This document shows, piece after piece, positions 59,375-64,000 of a stretch of 64,000 nt of DNA (position 1 is the stretch's first letter; each line of letters opens with the position of its first letter). This stretch comes from Amycolatopsis coloradensis (lineage in GTDB: Bacteria; Actinomycetota; Actinomycetes; Mycobacteriales; Pseudonocardiaceae), in assembly GCF_037997115.1 (NCBI RefSeq), contig NZ_CP150484.1, positions 5,372,400-5,436,399 on the forward strand, written 5' to 3'. Under the pieces are notes generated by a model. It was not told the DNA's origin. It was given only the letters and a program-made list of their open reading frames with translations, and did no database searches. The position numbers and the translations under genes are program-made.

Positions 59375-59517
59375 CCATCGCGGCGCGGGTGGTGATGATG
59401 CACCAGGGCGGCTGGGACGAGATCCTCATCTTCGCCGGCCCCGTGGTGATCATCGGGCTGCTCGTCTACGTCGCGCGCAAGCAGGCCCCGACGACACCCG
59501 AAGAAGACGACGATTAG
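59371..59517 (+). CDS. 48-residue single-helix membrane peptide
   Basis: ATG 59371 overlaps the stop of the preceding membrane gene (ATGA). The product reads MTIAARVVMMHQGGWDEILI, then a hydrophobic helix FAGPVVIIGLLVYVAR, then KQAPTTPEEDDD. It has one transmembrane segment with an acidic tail. Tight coupling and sensible codon use support a real gene, possibly a small subunit of the membrane complex encoded here. Confidence 0.75.
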   Translation: MTIAARVVMMHQGGWDEILIFAGPVVIIGLLVYVARKQAPTTPEEDDD

Positions 59518-59543
59518 TCTTTGGCGCCGCGCCCGTCAGTACG

Positions 59544-59560
59544 TGTGAGATCGACTCACA
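59544..59560. promoter_or_regulatory. Inverted repeat TGTGAG-ATCGA-CTCACA
   Basis: A perfect 6-bp inverted repeat around 5 nt ends immediately before the AGGAGG region that serves the gene at 59574. Candidate operator for an unlinked regulator. Confidence 0.5.
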
Positions 59561-59573
59561 GGAGGCTGACGCC

Positions 59574-60158
59574 ATGCGGAAATTGACCTTCGGCATGAAC
59601 CTGACCGTGGACGGCTACATCGCCGCGCCCGGCGACGACCTCGGCTGGAGCGGCGGTGACGGACCGGACTCGTCACCGAGCGACGAGCTGTTCGGGTGGT
59701 GGTCCGACCGGGTGGCGGCGACGGGCCTGGCGCTGTACGGACGCAAGCTGTGGGAGGCGATGAGTTCCCACTGGCCGACCGCCGACCGGCAGCCCGGCGC
59801 CACCCCGGCGGAGACCGAGTTCGCCCGCCGCTGGCGGGACATGTCGAAGGTGGTGTTCTCCTCGACGACCGGCACGGTCGACTGGAACACCCGCCTGGTC
59901 ACCGGCGACGCGGTCACCGAGATCACCCGGCTCAAGGCCGAGGACGCCGGCCCGATGGACATCGGCGGCGCGACGCTCGCCGGGGCGGCCATGCGGGCCG
60001 GACTGATCGACGAGTACGTACTGGTCACCCATCCGGTCCTGGTGGGCGGCGGCACGCCGTTCTTCACCGCCCTGGACAACTGGGTGAACCTTGCCCTGGT
60101 GGAGACGCGGACGTTTCCCGGCGGCGTGGTGCTGACCCGCTACGAGACAAGGCGCTGA
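59574..60158 (+). CDS. Dihydrofolate reductase-like (RibD C-terminal) protein
   Basis: A 194-residue protein: MRKLTFGMNLTVDGYIAAPGDDLGW, LALYGRKLWEAMSSHWP, KVVFSSTTGTVDWNTRLVTGDAVTEITRLKAEDAGPMDIGGATLAGAAMRAGLIDEYVLVTHPVLVGGGTPFF. This is the RibD C-terminal/DHFR fold that binds NADPH. Stand-alone copies are common in actinobacteria with unknown substrates; housekeeping DHFR is unlikely. CAGGAGG precedes the ATG by 8 nt. Convergent with the sigma factor gene. Confidence 0.9.
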   Translation: MRKLTFGMNLTVDGYIAAPGDDLGWSGGDGPDSSPSDELFGWWSDRVAATGLALYGRKLWEAMSSHWPTADRQPGATPAETEFARRWRDMSKVVFSSTTGTVDWNTRLVTGDAVTEITRLKAEDAGPMDIGGATLAGAAMRAGLIDEYVLVTHPVLVGGGTPFFTALDNWVNLALVETRTFPGGVVLTRYETRR

Positions 60159-60162
60159 GTGG

Positions 60163-61197
60163 TCACAGTGCCGGGGGTACGTCCAGCCATGGTTTGCCGG
60201 CGGCGTCGAATCCGGTGAGCTCGGCGATCTTCCCGTCGACGATGCGCAGGACAGCGATGGCGAAGAGCCGGTACTCCGGATCGCCGGGGGTGCGCAGGTA
60301 GAGCGCGGCGGCCGGCATGCGGTTGACCGTCGTGGTGATACCGCGCCAGTCGTCGTGACCGCGCTGGAAGAGCCCGCCGGAGACCCAGCCGTCCACCGCG
60401 TCCTTGGCCGTCCTGACCACGGTGCCCGATTCGGGCAGCATCGCGAAGCGCAGATCGCCGCGCAGCAGGGAGATCAGCCCGTCGAGGTCGTTGCGCTCAT
60501 GGGCCTCGATGTACGACTTCACCACTCCGCGCTCGTCATCCGACAGTTCGTGGGTGGTGGGGCTCCGCCAATCGAGGCGGCTGCCGGGCAGCCGCTCCCG
60601 CATCGTCACGCGCGCTCGCTGCAGTGCGCTGGTCACCGACGCGACGGTCACCTCGAGGGCGTCGGCGGCCTTCGACGCCGGCCAGCCGAGGACGTCGCGC
60701 AGGATGAACACCGCCCGCTGGCGCGGCGGCAGATGCTGGACGGCGACGATGAACGCCAGCTCGATCGTCTCCCGCACCACCACCGATTCCTGCGGGTCCT
60801 CGGGGAGCATCCGGTCGGGGTACGGCTGCAGGTACAGCACCTCGGAGTCCGGCAGCTCGGACGGTACGGGCGCGCGGTCGTCGCGCTTCTCCAGGAAGTC
60901 GAGGCAGACGTTGGTCGCGATCCGGTACAGCCAGGTCCGCAACGTGGCGTCGCCTTTGAAGGACTCCCGCTTGTTCCACGCCCGCAGGAACGTCTCCTGC
61001 GTCATGTCCTGGGCGTCCTCGTAGTTCGCGAGCATCCGGTAGCAGTGCACCTGCAGCTCACGCCGGTGGCGCTCCGTGATGAGCGCGAACCGCGCGGTAT
61101 CGCCGGAGCGGGCCGCCGCGATGAATGTGGCCGCGTCGGCGCGCAGCGGTCCAGCGTCGGAACTGACGACGTGGTGGCCCGCCTCCTCAGCCGTCAT
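60163..61197 (-). CDS. ECF sigma factor with C-terminal SnoaL-like domain
   Basis: A 344-residue protein: sigma region 2 (FIAAARSGDTARFALITERHRRELQVHCYRMLANYEDAQDMTQETFLRAWNKRESFKGDATLRTWLYRIATNVCLDFLEKR), region 4 (ELAFIVAVQHLPPRQRAVFILRDVLGWPASKAADALEVTVASVTSALQRARVTMRERL), then a SnoaL-like domain (RGVVKSYIEAHERNDLDGLISLLRGDLRFAMLPE). It matches the long ECF type (TIGR02960), whose C-terminal domain tunes activity without a separate anti-sigma factor. It overlaps the TetR gene by 11 bp. Confidence 0.9.
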   Translation of the reverse strand: MTAEEAGHHVVSSDAGPLRADAATFIAAARSGDTARFALITERHRRELQVHCYRMLANYEDAQDMTQETFLRAWNKRESFKGDATLRTWLYRIATNVCLDFLEKRDDRAPVPSELPDSEVLYLQPYPDRMLPEDPQESVVVRETIELAFIVAVQHLPPRQRAVFILRDVLGWPASKAADALEVTVASVTSALQRARVTMRERLPGSRLDWRSPTTHELSDDERGVVKSYIEAHERNDLDGLISLLRGDLRFAMLPESGTVVRTAKDAVDGWVSGGLFQRGHDDWRGITTTVNRMPAAALYLRTPGDPEYRLFAIAVLRIVDGKIAELTGFDAAGKPWLDVPPAL

Positions 61198-61753
61198 GAC
61201 CGGGCCGACCGCCGAGGAGCAGCGCTCCGGCCAGCTCGGTGACCTCGTCTCGGGTACGGCCACCGTGGTCGGCGGCCATGAAGTGCTTGCCGATGAGGAG
61301 CGAGAACGCGAGCAGGCAACGGGCCTCGACCTCGTCCTCGTCGGCGAAGATCTCGCGCATGAGGGAACGCAGGTAGTCCATTCGCTGGTTGTCGACCCGG
61401 CGGAGCCGCTCGGCCACCGCCGGGTCGCGCCGGGCCCAATCCCGGATGGCGAGGTCGATCGGCAGCAGACGATCGCCGGCGAGCAGACCCGCGCGCCGGA
61501 TCTTCGCCCTGGCGTCACCGCCTTCGCTCTCGACGCTTTCGAAGAGCAGGTCGGTGCTCATCCGCTCCCACGTGGCGAGCATTCCCTCCAATAGCGCGCC
61601 CCGGTCGGCGAAATGTCCGTAGAACCCGCCTTTGGTGACTCCCAGGGCTTTCGCGAGCGCCTCGACGCGCACGGCGTCGGGACCTCCGGCGGCGAGGGCG
61701 TGCAGCCCCGCGTCGATCCAGGCGCTCGGCGGGGTCCGGGTTTCGGCGGCCAT
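61187..61753 (-). CDS. TetR-family regulator
   Basis: A 188-residue protein: SAWIDAGLHALAAGGPDAVRVEALAKALGVTKGGFYGHFADRGALLEGMLATWERMSTDLL (HTH with the GGFYGHF recognition helix) and a TetR_C_33-like C-terminus (MREIFADEDEVEARCLLAFSLLIGKHFMAADHGG). Its last 11 bp overlap the sigma gene start, so the two are co-expressed. It faces an ABM monooxygenase across the TATACG palindrome and is likely its repressor. Confidence 0.9.
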   Translation of the reverse strand: MAAETRTPPSAWIDAGLHALAAGGPDAVRVEALAKALGVTKGGFYGHFADRGALLEGMLATWERMSTDLLFESVESEGGDARAKIRRAGLLAGDRLLPIDLAIRDWARRDPAVAERLRRVDNQRMDYLRSLMREIFADEDEVEARCLLAFSLLIGKHFMAADHGGRTRDEVTELAGALLLGGRPGHDG

Positions 61754-61797
61754 GGGATCACCGTATCTCCCGTCACTCCGGCACCACGAGGACGATA

Positions 61798-61813
61798 TAT
61801 ACGCTACCGTATA
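61798..61813. promoter_or_regulatory. Operator TATACG-CTAC-CGTATA
   Basis: A perfect 6-bp inverted repeat around CTAC lies in the 93-bp gap between the divergent TetR and ABM genes. It overlaps the probable -10 region of the ABM gene (TATACG/CGTATA). Probable TetR site. Confidence 0.75.
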
Positions 61814-61846
61814 GGTGGCGGAAGTTCACTGGGAGGAACAACGACG

Positions 61847-62131
61847 ATGACTGTCGGATTCGTGGCCACGCATTACCCGCACACCGACCACCACGACGAA
61901 TTCGTCGCGCGAGTCCGGCGAGTCGCCGACGTCTTGCGCTGCACGCCGGGCTGTCTCGCCGCCGAATGCTGGGTCACCGCCGCGGGTGACGCCGTGGTGT
62001 CGATCGTGCGCTGGGAATCCGAGGCGGCACAGGCGGCCTCGATGCAAGCTCTGGGGTCGGCGGCCGTGGACGTCGCCTTCGACGACCGCGAGGTCCGTCC
62101 GCGCGAGATCGTCCAGTTGGTGTCGGCATGA
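61847..62131 (+). CDS. Antibiotic biosynthesis monooxygenase (ABM)-type protein
   Basis: A 94-residue dimeric ferredoxin-like-fold protein: FVATHYPHTDHHDEFVARVRRVADVLRCTPGCLAAECWVTAAGDAVVSIVRWESEAAQAASMQALGSAAVDVAFDDREVRPREIVQLVSA. ABM proteins are cofactor-free oxygenases or haem-degrading or quinone-modifying enzymes; this one lacks diagnostic residues. GGGAGG stands 10 nt before the ATG. It overlaps the DUF2867 gene by ATGA. Confidence 0.87.
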   Translation: MTVGFVATHYPHTDHHDEFVARVRRVADVLRCTPGCLAAECWVTAAGDAVVSIVRWESEAAQAASMQALGSAAVDVAFDDREVRPREIVQLVSA

Positions 62132-62706
62132 AGCTCGCGAACACGGCCCACACCACCCGCTCGTGGCGGATCCACGAAATCGCCGGGGACTTCGACCTCG
62201 AAGACGTCTGGGCGCTCGGAACACCCGGCGGGCCGGACGATTTCGGCAAGCTGGTGGTGCAGTTCTCGTCGGGGAATTTCCCGGACGGGGCACCACTCCC
62301 CGTCCGGGCGCTGTGGGCGCTGCGCTGGAAGCTCGGTCGCCTGCTGGGGCTGGACGAACGGAATTCCGGCCTCGACACCCGGGTGGGATCGCTCCGCGGC
62401 AAGCTGCCGGAAGACCTCCGCGGCACACCCACCGGCCCGGACGAGGCCTGGCTTCCGTTCACTCCGCTCTACCGGCTCGACGACGAATTCGCCGCCGAAA
62501 TGGCGAACCGGACCATGCACGGCGTTCTGCACATCGCCTGGGTCGAAGACGGGCGTGGCGGGTATCGCGGTCAGATGGCGGTGCTGGTCAAACCCAACGG
62601 GTTGTTCGGCCGGGTGTACATGGGATTCATCAAGCCGTTCCGGTACCTGATCATCTATCCGGCGCTCATGCGGATGATCGCGCGGGAATGGAAGAACCAC
62701 TCCTGA
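62128..62706 (+). CDS. DUF2867-family protein
   Basis: A 192-residue protein: RSWRIHEIAGDFDLEDVWALGTPGGPDDFGKLVVQF, PVRALWALRWKLGRLLGLDERNSGLDTRVGSLRGKLPEDLR, then MHGVLHIAWVEDGRGGYRGQMAVLVKPNGLFGRVYMGFIKPFRYLIIYPALMRMIAREW. This pattern is DUF2867, a lipocalin/START-like domain with unknown role. The C-terminal amphipathic helix suggests membrane contact. It is coupled to the ABM gene under the TATACG operator. Confidence 0.87.
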   Translation: MKLANTAHTTRSWRIHEIAGDFDLEDVWALGTPGGPDDFGKLVVQFSSGNFPDGAPLPVRALWALRWKLGRLLGLDERNSGLDTRVGSLRGKLPEDLRGTPTGPDEAWLPFTPLYRLDDEFAAEMANRTMHGVLHIAWVEDGRGGYRGQMAVLVKPNGLFGRVYMGFIKPFRYLIIYPALMRMIAREWKNHS

Positions 62707-62715
62707 GACCGGCTT

Positions 62716-62757
62716 CGTGAGTGGTAAGGACGGTTCTAACCATCCTTACCACTCACG
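62716..62757. terminator. Hairpin CGTGAGTGGTAAGGA...TCCTTACCACTCACG between convergent genes
   Basis: A perfect 15-bp stem (62716-62730 and 62743-62757) with an inner GGTT-CT-AACC tip. It overlaps the HxlR stop (62753) and serves both convergent genes. The same hairpin is found inside both copies of the dispersed repeat (10035 and 48395). Confidence 0.85.
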
Positions 62758-63199
62758 AGGAAGTGGCGCGACGACTGCTCCGTATCAGCGTCATGTCCTT
62801 CTCCCGCACCGGTTCGCGGCAGTGCGCGCATACGGTCTCCGGCGCGAGGACCTCGCCGCACGAATGCCGCCACACCGTCGGCGGCGGCCCCTCCGTGACG
62901 TGCGCGTCGCCCCAAGCCATGAGGTTCAGCAGCACGTGATTGAGGGCGTGCCCGGCCTCGGTGAGCACGTACTCGTAGCGCGGCGGATGCTCCTCGTAGA
63001 GGCGCTTTTCGAGGATTCCCGTCTCGACGAGCTTCCGCAGCCGCGCGGTCAGGATGTCCCGGCTCGCCCCCGTGTTGCGGACGATCTGGTCGAACCGCCG
63101 CGCACCGAAGAACACTTCGCGCAGCGCGAGCAGGCTCCAGCGCTCCCCGATCACCTCCATCGCGTTGGCGATCGAGCAGTCCCTCGGTCCTTCGGTCAT
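62753..63199 (-). CDS. HxlR-family regulator with C-terminal zinc ribbon
   Basis: A 148-residue protein: the HxlR winged helix (DCSIANAMEVIGERWSLLALREVFFGARRFDQIVRNTGASRDILTARLRKLVETGILEKRLYEEHPPRYEYVLTEAGHAL, about 6-85) has a Cys near position 7 typical of thiol- or aldehyde-sensing HxlR proteins. A C-terminal C-x11-C-x2-C ribbon follows (HSCGEVLAPETVCAHCREPV). It faces a thiolase gene across tandem 23-bp palindromic sites. Confidence 0.9.
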   Translation of the reverse strand: MTEGPRDCSIANAMEVIGERWSLLALREVFFGARRFDQIVRNTGASRDILTARLRKLVETGILEKRLYEEHPPRYEYVLTEAGHALNHVLLNLMAWGDAHVTEGPPPTVWRHSCGEVLAPETVCAHCREPVREKDMTLIRSSRRATSS

Positions 63200-63217
63200 G
63201 CGACCAGCGTAAACCCA

Positions 63218-63274
63218 GTGAGTCTTGATTTCCAACCCACTCGATGCCACAGTGAGTTGGAAATACCAACTCAC
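63218..63274. promoter_or_regulatory. Tandem 23-bp HxlR operator sites
   Basis: GTGAGTTGG (63252-63260), AAATA, CCAACTCAC (63266-63274) is a perfect palindrome. A degenerate copy of the same length lies at 63218-63240, 34 bp upstream (GTGAGT...CCAACCCAC). Together they cover the HxlR/thiolase divergent promoters. Confidence 0.75.
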
Positions 63275-63287
63275 CCTGGAGGCAGCC

Positions 63288-64000
63288 GTGCACGACGCGG
63301 TCATCGTCGACGCCGTCCGTACCCCGATCGGCAAGGGCAAAGCCGGTGGCGCCCTGCACGGGGTTCATCCGGTCCAGCTGCTCGCCCATACGCTGCAGGC
63401 TCTCGTCCGACGCAACGGCCTCGATCCGGAGCTGATCGACGACGTCATCGGCGGTGCGGTCGACCAGGTCGGCGAACAGGCCCAGAACGTCACACGGTGG
63501 GCGGCGCTCGCGGCCGGGCTGCCGGAAACCGTGCCGGCGACCACCGTCGACAGGCAGTGCGGAAGCAGTCAGCAGGCCGTGCACTTCGCCGCGCAGGGCG
63601 TGATGGCCGGCGCGTACGACGTCGTCATCGCCTGCGGCGTCGAGTCCATGAGCCGCGTCCCGATGTGGTCGAACGTCCTGCCGGGCACCGATCCGCTCGG
63701 CCCGGGCGTCGCCGCCCGCTACCCGGAAGGCCTGGTGCCCCAAGGGATCAGTGCCGAACTCATCGCCGCGAAGTGGTCGCTCAGCCGCCAGGCCATGGAC
63801 GAGTTCGCGATGTTCTCGCACCAGAAGGCGGCCAGGGCGCACCAACTCGGGCGGTTCGCGAGCCAGATCGTGCCGATCGAGACACCGTCGGGCCGGGTGT
63901 CCACCGACGAGTCCGTCCGGCCGGGGACCGACCTCGAAACGCTCGCCAAGCTGCGCCCGGCGTTCCAGGATCCGGCTGTCGCCGCGCGTTTCCCGCAGAT
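63288..64000 (+). CDS. Thiolase / acetyl-CoA acetyltransferase (partial, C-terminus off window)
   Basis: The gene runs from GTG 63288 (GGAGG 7 nt upstream) to the window end, 237 residues. It is a type II thiolase N-half: MHDAVIVDAVRTPIGKGKAGGALHGVHPVQLL, the acyl-accepting Cys in TVDRQCGSSQQAVHFAAQGV near 89, and ESMSRVPMW. The C-terminal catalytic His and Cys lie beyond the window. Thiolases condense or cleave acyl-CoA in fatty acid or sterol catabolism. Control by the divergent HxlR regulator is likely. Confidence 0.93.
   Translation, partial: MHDAVIVDAVRTPIGKGKAGGALHGVHPVQLLAHTLQALVRRNGLDPELIDDVIGGAVDQVGEQAQNVTRWAALAAGLPETVPATTVDRQCGSSQQAVHFAAQGVMAGAYDVVIACGVESMSRVPMWSNVLPGTDPLGPGVAARYPEGLVPQGISAELIAAKWSLSRQAMDEFAMFSHQKAARAHQLGRFASQIVPIETPSGRVSTDESVRPGTDLETLAKLRPAFQDPAVAARFPQ

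Overview
The window is GC-rich actinobacterial chromosome. GTG and TTG starts, ATGA stop/start overlaps, an F420-type LLM oxidoreductase, an F420-type PPOX oxidoreductase, an MptB-type mannosyltransferase, and the DUF3090, SCO1664 and DUF3097 families all point to a mycolata or Pseudonocardiaceae-like host. An Amycolatopsis-type organism is the best guess (inference). There are about 75 genes. I saw no rRNA, tRNA, CRISPR array, prophage or obvious biosynthetic gene cluster. Most of the window is a mosaic of small units, each a one-component regulator next to one to three enzyme or transporter genes. Unusually many of these regulators sit beside a clear palindromic operator.

1-9.8 kb is a detoxification and resistance zone. 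A partial CGNR-type regulator faces an epoxide hydrolase. A second CGNR regulator faces a three-gene operon (MBL-fold hydrolase, dienelactone hydrolase, small protein). A TetR gene and a TetX-like flavin monooxygenase face a rifampin monooxygenase (rox) that has a rifamycin-associated element (RAE). Next come a VOC protein, an Lrp regulator, an LLM oxidoreductase and a nucleoside deaminase. 9.8-13.3 kb looks like an insertion hot spot: a 0.3 kb intergenic repeat that recurs at 48.2-48.5 kb, a tyrosine recombinase with a frameshifted N-terminus, a third CGNR protein and an IS481-type transposase remnant.

13-24 kb holds more regulator/enzyme pairs (quinone oxidoreductase/TetR, SDR/LysR, MarR/second epoxide hydrolase), a PIG-V-like glycosyltransferase, a VanZ-like protein, and an operon of an FAD oxidoreductase, an AveC-like membrane protein and TetR. 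24-32 kb has a very large P-type ATPase carrying a degenerate second catalytic half, a MerR regulator facing a secreted S33 peptidase across a long palindrome, and a frameshifted regulator. 32-38.6 kb has an SGNH hydrolase, a VOC/ArsR/SRPBCC operon, an orphan gene of unknown family, and an FMN reductase/DHA2 exporter/MerR operon driven by what looks like a leaderless MerR-type promoter.

38.8-48 kb is more housekeeping-like: SPFH/NfeD, DUF3097, an antibiotic-kinase-like protein, SCO1664, DUF3090, an S9 peptidase, an LD-carboxypeptidase, a methyltransferase and an F420-type PPOX protein. 48.5-55.5 kb carries a complete peptide ABC importer whose operon runs into mptB. 55.9-59.5 kb is a compact locus of two polytopic membrane proteins, a cupredoxin-like lipoprotein and a 48-residue membrane peptide. 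It is the best candidate here for an undescribed system, perhaps in metal or redox handling. 59.5-64 kb closes with a DHFR-like protein, a TetR/sigma-factor pair facing an ABM monooxygenase and a DUF2867 protein, and an HxlR regulator facing a thiolase that runs off the end.
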